Assembly (NCBI GenBank): GCA_947493175.1
Contig: CANLQD010000001.1
Location: 682,001-746,000, forward strand
Source of the DNA: an uncultured Flavobacteriaceae bacterium
GTDB taxonomy: Bacteria; Bacteroidota; Bacteroidia; Flavobacteriales; Flavobacteriaceae
Reading direction: 5' to 3'
Length of the DNA stretch: 64,000 bases
Part shown: piece after piece, positions 1 through 8,172 of the stretch
Layout: each line of letters starts with the position of its first letter
Position numbering within the stretch: the stretch's first letter is position 1
The notes under the pieces: generated by a model
What the model was told of the DNA's origin: nothing
What the model saw: only the letters and a program-made list of their open reading frames with translations
Database searches by the model: none
Made by a program: the position numbers and the translations under genes

Positions 1-392
1 CTTACGTTTTGAGAATAGAATGAAATTCTTTTTGAACATTGTGCCGAAGTAGCAGTGGGCAGTAAACAGCTTGCCCCCTTTAGAACTGCCGAGTGCCACT
101 GCCTACTTGTTGAAAAATTGTAGCCCCGAAACTTCGGGGGAAAGTCTTGCACTAAAGTGCATAGTTTCAACTAATGGTTGCGACCAATGAAGAGCTTTTT
201 AAGTAGCGGCCACCAGCGATAATTGTCTTTACAGACTTTAGACGAAGTACCTGTAAACTTAGAATTGTTCGATAACGCTTTGAATCACCGTTTTTCCATT
301 TGAAAAAAGTGAGACATAGGAGACAGCGCATTATTTATTCTACTGATTTCATAAAAAAGTTACCTTTGCCATCATTACAGTAGCATACTCCA
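1..392. other. Intergenic region upstream of pheS with two inverted repeats
   Basis: No convincing gene is visible. An imperfect long hairpin spans 48-107: AGTAG (48-52) pairs with CTACT (103-107), CAGTGG (53-58) with CCACTG (96-101), and GCAGT (59-63) with ACTGC (85-89). A second, perfect short hairpin (CCCCGAA-AC-TTCGGGG) lies at 124-139. On the minus strand it is followed by a short T run and could end a transcript coming from the right. The pheS promoter lies at the right edge. Confidence 0.5.
334..368 (+). promoter_or_regulatory. Predicted Bacteroidetes-type promoter of pheS
   Basis: TACCTTTG at 361-368 matches the Bacteroidetes -7 consensus TAnnTTTG exactly. A TTTA at 334-337 sits at the usual -33 distance, one mismatch from TTTG. 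The predicted transcription start near 374 would leave a leader of about 20 nt before the ATG at 393. Confidence 0.6.
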
Positions 393-1412
393 ATGATTGA
401 TAAGATAAAAGAACACATCGCCGAGGTAGAACAATTCTCTACAGAATCCAAAGAGGCCCTAGAGGCTTTCCGTATTAAATATTTGGGAAAAAAAGGGCTT
501 TTAAAAGAGTTTTTCGCCGAGTTTAAAAATGTGGCCAACGATCAAAAAAAGGAGTTCGGTCAAACCATTAATGCTTTACAGAAGGCTGCGAATGAGAAAG
601 TGAACCAACTTAAAAATTCGTTGGAAAACACAACGGAGGAAAAAGGAACTTATGGTGATCTCACCCGCCCGGGAGAACCGATTGCACTAGGGGCAAGACA
701 CCCTATTTCAATTGTAAAGAACCAAATCATCGAAATTTTTTCGAGAATAGGTTTCAATGTTTCAGAAGGTCCTGAAATTGAGGACGACTGGCATAACTTC
801 ACTGCTTTGAACTTGCCAGAATACCATCCTGCACGTGATATGCAGGACACCTTCTTTATTCAGACCGATCCTGATATTCTATTGCGAACCCACACCTCTT
901 CTGTACAGGTCCGGTACATGGAAAACAATCAACCACCGATACGCACCATCTCACCGGGAAGGGTATATCGCAATGAAGCTATTTCAGCACGTTCACATTG
1001 CTTTTTCCATCAGGTAGAGGGCCTTTATATAGATAAGGATGTTTCTTTTGCCGATTTGAAACAAACATTGCAATTTTTTACCACGGAACTTTTCGGGAAA
1101 TCCAAAATTAGGCTTCGGCCATCCTATTTCCCCTTCACCGAACCAAGTGCCGAGGTCGATGTGTACTGGGGCTTGGAAACAGAAACCGACTATCGTATGA
1201 CCAAGGGTACCGGTTGGCTTGAAATCATGGGCTGTGGTATGGTAGACCCCAACGTACTCGATAATTGTGGTATCGACTCCAAAAAATATTCCGGATTTGC
1301 CTTCGGAATGGGTATTGACAGAATTGCCTTATTGCTTCATCAGATTTCCGATATTCGCCTGCTGAGCGAAAACGACATCCGTTTTTTGGAGCAGTTTAGA
1401 AGTGCCCTATAA
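393..1412 (+). CDS. pheS: Phenylalanine-tRNA ligase alpha subunit
   Basis: This 339-residue protein is the catalytic alpha subunit of cytosolic phenylalanyl-tRNA synthetase, which charges tRNA-Phe as an alpha2beta2 complex with PheT. The first ~90 residues are charged and helical, as in the tRNA-binding coiled coil of PheS. The class II core follows: a motif 2 stretch HCFFHQVEGLYID near residue 204, and a motif 3 stretch GFAFGMGIDRIALLL near residues 301-315. Length is normal. The gene has its own promoter ending at 368. pheT is not adjacent: the next gene (1421) is a small unknown, so the two subunits are encoded apart, as in many Bacteroidota. Identification is secure. Confidence 0.97.
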   Translation: MIDKIKEHIAEVEQFSTESKEALEAFRIKYLGKKGLLKEFFAEFKNVANDQKKEFGQTINALQKAANEKVNQLKNSLENTTEEKGTYGDLTRPGEPIALGARHPISIVKNQIIEIFSRIGFNVSEGPEIEDDWHNFTALNLPEYHPARDMQDTFFIQTDPDILLRTHTSSVQVRYMENNQPPIRTISPGRVYRNEAISARSHCFFHQVEGLYIDKDVSFADLKQTLQFFTTELFGKSKIRLRPSYFPFTEPSAEVDVYWGLETETDYRMTKGTGWLEIMGCGMVDPNVLDNCGIDSKKYSGFAFGMGIDRIALLLHQISDIRLLSENDIRFLEQFRSAL

Positions 1413-1420
1413 TTATTAGC

Positions 1421-1816
1421 GTGAAAAAGGACATTGAAATTCCCATTGCCAAAGATGTTTATGTAGCCATTGTTCATGAATGGGGCAAGGACTTCCTATC
1501 CAAAGATTGGAATGCGTATATCATTAACAATAGGGTATCTCAAATAGACATGGTCCTTATCGTGTCTAAAGGGTTCGATGGGGATAGAAAAACAGCCACT
1601 ATGCGCCACGGTATTGGTGTTGTTGAGGGAAAATCGTCAGAAAAAATAGAATTGGTACAAGAAGCGGTGCTAGCACTGAACAACGAATTCTTCGTTACCT
1701 ACTATGCCGACGATAAATTGTATGAAAAACGATTCTTTTTTGAAAAGCACAGTGTTTCCGAGAAAAATTTGAGACCTATACCGATACTCGATAAACAAGG
1801 TGTCCTTGCTTCTTAA
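1421..1816 (+). CDS. Conserved-looking hypothetical protein, 131 aa
   Basis: A GTG start at 1421 lies 8 nt after the pheS stop, so the gene is probably co-transcribed with pheS. The protein is soluble, with no signal peptide or membrane segment. It alternates short beta-like and charged stretches (for example DVYVAIVHEWG near residue 11 and FFVTYYADDKLYEKRFFFEK near residue 90). I do not recognise a named domain. Codon use resembles pheS and the reading frame is clean, so I take it as a real gene rather than a shadow. Function unknown. Confidence 0.75.
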   Translation: MKKDIEIPIAKDVYVAIVHEWGKDFLSKDWNAYIINNRVSQIDMVLIVSKGFDGDRKTATMRHGIGVVEGKSSEKIELVQEAVLALNNEFFVTYYADDKLYEKRFFFEKHSVSEKNLRPIPILDKQGVLAS

Positions 1817-2375
1817 TGCTTCTTTTAATAGAAACCCACTAGGTAAACAGGCCCCTTTCATCATGAAAAATCTCACAACCCATAAACCTATGAAATCAAG
1901 AAAATATCAAAGGTGCTAAGAAAACGCCCATTCTTCTCCTTACATAAAAAGTGTACGACCTGGATACTGTATTGAATATGTGATGAGCCCCAATTAGTTA
2001 GGGAAATAGGGTATTTTGAGGCAAGTAAAGACAAAATTTTCAGGTGTAGTATTGTTTTAAAAACTCAACCGAATAGCGCTTAAAAAGACATAAAGGATTA
2101 TTGGCATGCGTAAAGACGATCTCTTGGTTTATCTTTAAAGTTTTAAGACAACTATAACGATTTTAAAGTGTTCGAAGGTTTGAAATGTAATTTACTGCGG
2201 TTATTTTAGCATTTTTAGGTCTGGTGCTTTACCTATCATCTTCCTGAAATGATTCAGTTATGGCAAAAACTGTTAAAACAGGCTATTTGATCTATTATGG
2301 GGAAACCCTAAATAACCATCGAGATGTGCCTTTGTGCGTATTGGGTAACATCTTGTTCAATAAACTAAAAAAACC
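1817..2375. other. Intergenic region, 559 bp, no clear gene
   Basis: This AT-rich stretch lies between the 131-aa gene and the SulP gene. I see no tRNA, no strong terminator and no long open frame. A fragment near 2186-2247 could encode a short hydrophobic peptide but lacks a usable start. A 49-codon frame from 2260 overlaps the SulP start and is judged spurious. Confidence 0.5.
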
Positions 2376-4025
2376 ATGTTCTTTAAAAAATATGATACCG
2401 GATATTTAAAAGGTGATTTGACCGGAGGTCTCGTCGCGGGCGTAGTGGCATTGCCTTTGGCGTTGGCTTTTGGTGTACAATCTGGACTAGGGGCCATAGC
2501 CGGACTTTACGGTGCTATTGCCGTGGGTATTCTGGCCGCCATTTTCGGGGGCACCGCTACCCAGGCAAGTGGACCTACCGGGCCTATGACCGTAGTATCC
2601 GCAGCCTTGGTTACAGCAGCTATCGAGGCAACCGGAAGTTTGGAAAATGCCATGGGCATTATTGTTCTTACCTTTTTACTCGGCGGAATCATTCAAATAC
2701 TTTTTGGCTTCATCAATATCGCAAGCTATATCAAGTATTTTCCGTATCCCGTGGTTTCCGGTTTTATGAGCGGAGTGGGCCTTATTATTGTTATTTTACA
2801 GCTATTTCCCTTTGCCGGACTTTCTTCCGCAAAATCTACCATCGCGGTCGTTCAGGATTTACCAAGGCTCTTTGCCGACTTTAATTGGCAAGCCTTGGCT
2901 TTAGGAGCACTTACGGTACTGATCTATTATATATTCCCAAAAATCACCAAAGCGATTCCTAGTGCCCTGGTCGCGTTGATCGTTGCTTCCTTAGTGAGCT
3001 ATTTTTTAAAGTGGGATGTTCCCATTATCGGTGAGATTCCTTCGGGGCTTCCCGATTTAAAAATCGACGGAATTCTTTCAGTAGATTCAAGCGCCTATTT
3101 TCTAGTACTCGAATATGCCACTGTATTGGCCGTATTGGGTTCTATTGACTCTTTGCTTACTTCGGTTATTGCTGATAATATGACCAAGACAAAGCATAAC
3201 AGCAACCGGGAACTTATTGGCCAAGGTATCGGAAATGCGGTAGCGGCTATTTTTGGGGGTATTCCCGGCGCCGGAGCGACCAAAGGTACTGTTGTGAACA
3301 TCAATTCCGGTGGAAGAACAAGAGTGTCGGGCACCGTACACGGGCTCTTTTTATTAGCTGTTTTATTGGGGCTGGGTTCCCTGGCTGCCTACATTCCACT
3401 TGCCGTGTTGGCAGGTATCCTTATTCCGATAGGATTTAAAATCGTTGACACCAAAGGGCTCAAGCATCTGTTATTGGTGCCAAGAGCAGATGCTTTTGTA
3501 TTGATAGTCGTCTTGCTGTTCACCACCTTCGGAAGTCTCATACAGGCGGTCGGTATAGGGGTAACGTTGGCATCGCTACTTTTTATGAAACGTTCGAGCG
3601 ATATTGGGGAAGAAGGATTACAAGTTGGGACCCTTGCAGGTTTTGACGGAGAAAAACCATGGCAAGACGAGGTGGGTTTTTATGAGGAAAACAAAAATAA
3701 GATTTATATCAAACACCTTTATGGACCTTTATTTTTTGGATTTACCTCTCATTTTCAGCAAGAGATCAAGAACATTCCAACAGAAATAGAAGCCCTGATT
3801 ATTCGAATGGACCGAGTTCCCTATATCGATCAATCGGGGCTTTATGCACTAGAAAACGCTATTCTTGAGTTATCTGGCAAACAGGTGGAAGTCCTCTTCA
3901 CAGGGCTACAGGAACAACCACTCGACAAATTAAAATCTATTGATATTATTCCCGGTTTGGTTCCTGAAAATCAATGCTTTACAACCATAGACCATAGTTT
4001 TGAATGGTTAAAAAACAACCTGTAG
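2376..4025 (+). CDS. SulP-family inorganic anion transporter with STAS domain
   Basis: This 549-residue inner-membrane transporter belongs to the SulP/SLC26 family, whose members move sulfate, bicarbonate or other small anions. It opens with the typical YLKGDLTGGLVAGVVALPLA and has a long series of hydrophobic segments up to about residue 410. The GPTGPMTVV stretch near residue 68 lies in the substrate-site region of SulP/BicA-type carriers. A cytoplasmic STAS domain occupies about residues 440-549, with the IDQSG loop near 484. Length is standard. No partner gene (carbonic anhydrase or sulfate assimilation) is adjacent, so the anion cannot be assigned. Resemblance to BicA-like members makes bicarbonate a reasonable guess, no more. 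Confidence 0.92.
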   Translation: MFFKKYDTGYLKGDLTGGLVAGVVALPLALAFGVQSGLGAIAGLYGAIAVGILAAIFGGTATQASGPTGPMTVVSAALVTAAIEATGSLENAMGIIVLTFLLGGIIQILFGFINIASYIKYFPYPVVSGFMSGVGLIIVILQLFPFAGLSSAKSTIAVVQDLPRLFADFNWQALALGALTVLIYYIFPKITKAIPSALVALIVASLVSYFLKWDVPIIGEIPSGLPDLKIDGILSVDSSAYFLVLEYATVLAVLGSIDSLLTSVIADNMTKTKHNSNRELIGQGIGNAVAAIFGGIPGAGATKGTVVNINSGGRTRVSGTVHGLFLLAVLLGLGSLAAYIPLAVLAGILIPIGFKIVDTKGLKHLLLVPRADAFVLIVVLLFTTFGSLIQAVGIGVTLASLLFMKRSSDIGEEGLQVGTLAGFDGEKPWQDEVGFYEENKNKIYIKHLYGPLFFGFTSHFQQEIKNIPTEIEALIIRMDRVPYIDQSGLYALENAILELSGKQVEVLFTGLQEQPLDKLKSIDIIPGLVPENQCFTTIDHSFEWLKNNL

Positions 4026-4199
4026 ACGTCAAGTCCTAAAGGCTATTTTAAGTCGTTAAGAATTCGGATTTGATAATTTTGACGGGGTTCAAATTTCATA
4101 CTTCAATTTTAACTGTCTGATTTTTATGATTTTACCATAGGATTTTTTTGATAAGACCAGTACTTTAGAAGTGATGGCTAATTCAAATAAAAAAGACCT

Positions 4200-5393
4200 A
4201 TGAAAAATGATTATCTCAACAGAAGGGACATGATTAAAAAGGGGTTACTGACCGCTGGTGGTGTAACCCTTTTTCCTCATATAAGTTTTGGTGAAACAGC
4301 AAAGACGCCCCTTCAAATAGACCGAAGTGGTAATGCCTTGTATAGTCCGTTTTTTAAAGAATATATTCCAGACCATTTTCTTACGGAAAATACCCTTTTG
4401 GCAAAACTCAATGCCAACGAGAACCCATACGGCCCCTCTCCTGCGGCCATAAAGGCGGTTAAATCGACAGCAATGAAAGGAAATCGTTATGCTTGGCGAG
4501 AGCTTTACGGCTTAATCGATAAAATTGCGTCCAAAGAAGGAATTGCCTCAGAGAATATCGTGATGGGACCCGGTTCTTCGGACCTGCTGGAAAAAACGGC
4601 CATGGTACTTTTTATGAACGGTGGGAACGTAGTGTCGGCAGACCCTTCTTATATGTCCCTGATACGGGTTGCCGAGGCAACCGGAGCCTCGTGGAAAGGC
4701 GTACCGTTAAAAAAAGATTGGTCACACGACCTTGAAGCGATGGAAGCTGCCGTTGACAAGGATACCAAATTAGTCTATATCTGTAACCCCAACAACCCTA
4801 CAGGAAGTATTACGAACTACAATGAATTACTCGATTTCTGTTCCCGAGTCTCGGAAAAGGTGCCTGTTTTTATTGATGAAGCCTATCTTGACTTTCTAGA
4901 GGATGGGCAGCAAAAGAGCATGGTATCGCTCATCAATAAAGGTAAAGATGTGATTATTGCGCGTACATTCTCAAAAATACATGGCATGGCAGGTCTCAGA
5001 GTCGGGTATATTGCCGCTCTTCCAAAAACCCTTGAAAAAATTCGAAAAATTACCCGTGGAGGAATGGGAATTGCCTATACCTCCGTTTTCGCCGCCATTG
5101 CCAGTATGGACGACCAGGCCTTTCAAGAACTATCAAGACAACGGAATGCCGAGGCACGGGAATATGTGTATGATACCCTAAAAAAAATGGGATACGAATA
5201 TGTTCCATCTTCCACAAGCTTTATCATCTTCCCCATAGAAATGGAAGGAAAACTATTTCTGGAAAGAATGATGGAAAAGAAAGTAGGTGTACGTGCCTTC
5301 GAAATCATGAACAGAAATTGGTGCCGAGTTAGCATGGGTACTTTGGAAGAAATGAAGATTTTCACTGCGGCCTTGAGTGAAGTATTGACATAA
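4200..5393 (+). CDS. Tat-exported PLP-dependent aminotransferase, HisC-like
   Basis: This is a fold-type I aminotransferase of 397 residues related to histidinol-phosphate aminotransferase. It has the LNANENPYGPS opening after the signal, CNPNNPTGS near residue 197, DEAYLDF near 230, and the PLP-lysine motif SKIHGMAGLRVGY near 258. The N terminus carries a twin-arginine signal: RR at residues 8-9 followed by DMIKKGLLTAGGVTLF. The folded holoenzyme is therefore predicted to be exported to the periplasm through Tat. This is unusual for a HisC-type enzyme, which is normally cytosolic. The next gene, a permease, starts 4 nt after the stop, so the two probably form one operon. No other his gene lies nearby, so a role in histidine synthesis is unlikely. 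The substrate is unknown. Confidence 0.88.
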   Translation: MKNDYLNRRDMIKKGLLTAGGVTLFPHISFGETAKTPLQIDRSGNALYSPFFKEYIPDHFLTENTLLAKLNANENPYGPSPAAIKAVKSTAMKGNRYAWRELYGLIDKIASKEGIASENIVMGPGSSDLLEKTAMVLFMNGGNVVSADPSYMSLIRVAEATGASWKGVPLKKDWSHDLEAMEAAVDKDTKLVYICNPNNPTGSITNYNELLDFCSRVSEKVPVFIDEAYLDFLEDGQQKSMVSLINKGKDVIIARTFSKIHGMAGLRVGYIAALPKTLEKIRKITRGGMGIAYTSVFAAIASMDDQAFQELSRQRNAEAREYVYDTLKKMGYEYVPSSTSFIIFPIEMEGKLFLERMMEKKVGVRAFEIMNRNWCRVSMGTLEEMKIFTAALSEVLT

Positions 5394-5397
5394 TAGC

Positions 5398-6540
5398 ATG
5401 GACCTTACCATACAAAAGACCTTTACCTTTGTTCTTTTTATTCTCATAGGTGTTCTTCTAAAATTGAAATTCAAATCGAAGGAAGAGATTACAGGTATAA
5501 AAAAGATCATCCTGAACCTGGCATTACCGGCCACTATCTTTATTGCCCTGCTCGGTATTAAAATAGATGCGGGTCTAATGATGCTTCCGGTGTTGGCATT
5601 ATTGCTCAATAGCATCCTATTTATGGTTTTCCCGTATGTATTACCAGTGATAGGAATCAAAAAAAACACTCCTGAATTTAGAACGGCAAGGCTATTGGTT
5701 CCCTCTTTGGCACCCGGTCTCTCCTGTTTCCCGTTTGTATCGGAATTCTTGGGGGAAACCTATTTAGCCAATGCTGCCATGGCAGATTTGGGCAATAAAA
5801 TTTTCGTGCTGATCATTTTATACCTAGTGGCCATGAACTGGCACTACCGACTACAATCACAAACAGAAAAAAACAACCGTGTTAAACTGAAGTCCTTGGT
5901 ATTGGCAATGATTTCCGAACCCGTGAATATTTTTATAGTCATTGCCTTGATTTTTATATCTCTCGGGTTGTCTATGGAGTCATTGCCAATTTTTATAAGT
6001 GATACCTTGGAACGTTTAAGCCTTATTATGACTCCTTTGGTGCTATTGTTCATAGGCCTGGCCGTTAGCATTCGCAAAAAACAATTGCCCAAGCTACTAT
6101 CACTTCTATTGCTAAGGGCGGGAGCAGTTGTTTTCCTTTGTGGAGTATTGGTGGTTACGGTAGGGCTCACCTCTCAAAATACGATTCTGTTGCTTTTGGC
6201 ATTTGCACTCAGCGCCTGCAGTTTTTGGCCTTTTGCCCATATCTCGGTAGTAGATGCTAAAGAGACAAAAGTCTCGAAAAAACAACGAACCTTTCATCCA
6301 AGGTTTGCCATCAATATCTTGGCATTGTCTTTTCCACTTTCTACGGCCCTCATTTTGGGAATTCTATCCAGTGGTTCATTATTCTCGAGCCGGCCGGCCA
6401 TATTTACCCTATCGGGTACGCTTTTGTTGTTCGGGGCCATACCAAGTATCGTGAAAGCCATTGTTCGAATACGCAAAAGGTCGGCTGAACAAAAAATGGA
6501 GTGGCTGCGTTTCCGTACTACCTCAACGGAAAGCCCTTAG
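5398..6540 (+). CDS. AEC-type permease (auxin efflux carrier-like membrane protein)
   Basis: This 380-residue polytopic membrane protein has about ten hydrophobic segments split into two bundles by a charged central part, as in AEC/PIN-like permeases. Typical features include the first segment TFVLFILIGVLLKLKFKSKE and a second conserved block with LNLALPATIFIALLGI. The C-terminal tail (RIRKRSAEQKMEWLRFR) is basic and probably cytoplasmic. It starts 4 nt after the Tat-exported aminotransferase, which suggests that the pair handles the same amino acid or keto acid across the inner membrane. Its last 23 bp overlap the end of the convergent lipoprotein gene. The family match is by general character only, so substrate and direction are unknown. 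Confidence 0.75.
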   Translation: MDLTIQKTFTFVLFILIGVLLKLKFKSKEEITGIKKIILNLALPATIFIALLGIKIDAGLMMLPVLALLLNSILFMVFPYVLPVIGIKKNTPEFRTARLLVPSLAPGLSCFPFVSEFLGETYLANAAMADLGNKIFVLIILYLVAMNWHYRLQSQTEKNNRVKLKSLVLAMISEPVNIFIVIALIFISLGLSMESLPIFISDTLERLSLIMTPLVLLFIGLAVSIRKKQLPKLLSLLLLRAGAVVFLCGVLVVTVGLTSQNTILLLLAFALSACSFWPFAHISVVDAKETKVSKKQRTFHPRFAINILALSFPLSTALILGILSSGSLFSSRPAIFTLSGTLLLFGAIPSIVKAIVRIRKRSAEQKMEWLRFRTTSTESP

Positions 6541-7018
6541 CAGCCCACCAAGGATGCATTTCTATACTGAGCCTACCTGCATTGACCATGGGGTCTATAT
6601 GGGCCAAACTATCGGCCATTTTCAAGGTAGGGGTATTGTAGATGGTAATCCCCCTGATGTCACCATCATCCCCAAAAGGTCCGGAGATATCTGCATAGCC
6701 TAATTCATACATACGCCCTAAATGCGCCAAATGCAGTGCTTGAAGACTATCGGCTTCGGCCTTTTCCTGCGAGTGATTAGGGCCTCTCTTCAGAAAGGCG
6801 ATGTAGTACTGTTGCATAATGATGGTATCTTTAGTCGCCTCGTCGACATAGTCAAAAATCTGAAAGCCTTTCGACAGTAGTTCCTCCCTTACCTCCTTTA
6901 CCGTCTTTTCAGTTTCCCCGGTTGTATTCTTCATTGGCATACCCTCTTGTTTTTTCGGTTGTCCACAAGAAAACAAAAGCAGCACGGCTATTGAACAAAT
7001 AAATTTCATTGTTACCAT
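6518..7018 (-). CDS. Lipoprotein with YCII-related domain
   Basis: This 166-residue protein starts with a lipoprotein signal, MKFICSIAVLLLFSCGQ, with the lipobox cysteine following LFS. I count it from the upstream ATG at 7018; an ATG at 7009 directly before KFIC is equally plausible. A low-complexity linker leads to a domain of about 90 residues (QQYYIAFLKRGPNHS through ADISGPFGDDGDIRGITIY). This looks like the YCII-related fold, small ligand-binding or enzyme-like domains of poorly known function. The start overlaps the CYTH gene stop (ATGGTAA), so it is the last gene of a three-gene minus-strand operon. Confidence 0.75.
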   Translation of the reverse strand: MVTMKFICSIAVLLLFSCGQPKKQEGMPMKNTTGETEKTVKEVREELLSKGFQIFDYVDEATKDTIIMQQYYIAFLKRGPNHSQEKAEADSLQALHLAHLGRMYELGYADISGPFGDDGDIRGITIYNTPTLKMADSLAHIDPMVNAGRLSIEMHPWWAAKGFPLR

Positions 7019-7479
7019 GTTTTAAAAGGTTTTTTACTCAATTGAGAATTGTAATATTCCACAGCCCCGGTCACTTCTTCGCCGAGCCAATCAGGTTTTT
7101 CAAAAACTTCCGCTTCGCTTTTTAGCTCTACCTCGGCCACCACGAGTCCTTTATTGGCTCCGGAAAACTCATCCACCTCAAAAATATGACCCCCAAATGG
7201 GACCTCGTAGCGTACTTTTTCAATAATGCCTTCTTCACAGAGGGTCAGTAATTTTTCGGCCTCGTTTCGAGACAGTCCTTGTTCCCATTCGAAACGTGTG
7301 GTTCCCGAATTATTCGACCTGCCTTTGATCGTTAAAAAACCCTGTTCCCCCACAATACGAACTCTAACTGTTCGATCCGGATGGGTATTTAAAAAGCCTT
7401 GTACCATTCGTTCCTTAGCTGTCGCCTCTTTTTGATACGCAGTTGATTTGACCAAGAACTTACGCTCAATTTCTATCAT
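7012..7479 (-). CDS. CYTH domain protein (triphosphate tunnel metalloenzyme family)
   Basis: This 155-residue protein opens with MIEIERKFLV, the EXEXK signature of CYTH/triphosphate tunnel enzymes. It continues with the basic beta strands expected of the tunnel (RVRIVGEQGFLTIKGRS, KVRYEVPF) and the acidic strand VAEVELKSE. Length fits the small single-domain bacterial class. Members hydrolyse inorganic triphosphate or nucleoside triphosphates with Mg or Mn; which one applies here cannot be told. It overlaps the upstream NAD(P)-binding gene by 4 nt (ATGA) and the downstream lipoprotein start, so the three are translationally coupled. Confidence 0.9.
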   Translation of the reverse strand: MIEIERKFLVKSTAYQKEATAKERMVQGFLNTHPDRTVRVRIVGEQGFLTIKGRSNNSGTTRFEWEQGLSRNEAEKLLTLCEEGIIEKVRYEVPFGGHIFEVDEFSGANKGLVVAEVELKSEAEVFEKPDWLGEEVTGAVEYYNSQLSKKPFKTW

Positions 7480-8144
7480 CCTTCCGCTATTCGATTGATC
7501 TCATCTGATGAGATTCTCTTTTGATCTATACCATGGTTCGCTAGCCATACCATACACTTCGCAATATTTCCCGGATGTACGGATCTGTATTTGGCCAAGC
7601 CACCTATAAGGATCGGGTTCACCACTTTCATCAATTGCTTAAAGAACCCTTCCCCAAGTCGTTTTTCAGCCCGGTCACCCCCGATCAAAGAAGGTTGCAA
7701 AAGATGGGTCTTAGGAATACGCAACGCCAGAACGGCCTCCTCCATTTGACCCTTCACTCGGTTGTAAAAAATAGGGCTTTTAGCATCAGCCCCCAAAGCG
7801 GAAACTATAATACAGGTGGTTATACCCTTCTGTTTGCACAACTGGGCAACACTTACGGGAATACCATAGTCAATATTTTTATACGCTTCTTTATTCGGTG
7901 TCTTGGATTTTGTGGTACCGATACAACAAAATACCTCATCGGCTTCAAAATCATCGGCAAATTGTTGCAACTGCATCAAATCTCCTAGATGCTCCGTAAG
8001 TTTTTGATGTGCCAAACCAACACTGGAGCGGGAAAAAAGTAGAATTTTTTCATACCGATCATCATTCAATAACAAAGAAAGCAAATGACTGCCTGTTAAA
8101 CCGGTTGCCCCTAGCACAATAGCTATTTTATGATCCTTTTTCAT
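7476..8144 (-). CDS. NAD(P)-binding Rossmann oxidoreductase, HTATIP2-like
   Basis: This 222-residue protein has the dinucleotide-binding loop GATGLTGSHLL near residue 14, an atypical-SDR core with the FCCIGTTKSKT strand near residue 90, and VSALGADAKSPIFYNRVKGQ. In this last stretch Y and K of the YxxxK pair are visible (YNRVK). This pattern is that of the HTATIP2/TIP30-like oxidoreductases. It is the first gene of the minus-strand operon with the CYTH and lipoprotein genes. The ATG at 8144 lies only 5 nt after a possible -7 box (TATATTTA, 8157-8150 on the minus strand), facing the divergent dinB promoter. Substrate unknown. Confidence 0.85.
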   Translation of the reverse strand: MKKDHKIAIVLGATGLTGSHLLSLLLNDDRYEKILLFSRSSVGLAHQKLTEHLGDLMQLQQFADDFEADEVFCCIGTTKSKTPNKEAYKNIDYGIPVSVAQLCKQKGITTCIIVSALGADAKSPIFYNRVKGQMEEAVLALRIPKTHLLQPSLIGGDRAEKRLGEGFFKQLMKVVNPILIGGLAKYRSVHPGNIAKCMVWLANHGIDQKRISSDEINRIAEG

Positions 8145-8168
8145 CCAATTAAATATAACCTAATTTTG
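8138..8168 (+). promoter_or_regulatory. Predicted dinB promoter placing the start codon at or near +1
   Basis: TAATTTTG at 8161-8168 matches TAnnTTTG exactly, and TTTT at 8138-8141 sits at the -33 position with a 19-nt spacer. Transcription would begin around 8173-8175, which is the ATG itself, so the message may be leaderless. The opposite strand has a weaker box (TATATTTA, 8157-8150) for the divergent gene. Confidence 0.5.
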
Positions 8169-8172
8169 TAGT

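Noticed and set aside
124..170. Possible RNase P RNA start (GGAAAGTC near 139)
   Set aside because: The rest of the conserved RNase P core and partner stem are not found around it.
2260..2409. 49-codon frame before the SulP gene
   Set aside because: It overlaps the SulP start in another frame and shows no domain or clear ribosome site.
4200..5393. Histidine biosynthesis hisC
   Set aside because: The Tat signal and the lack of other his genes argue against a pathway role despite HisC-like motifs.
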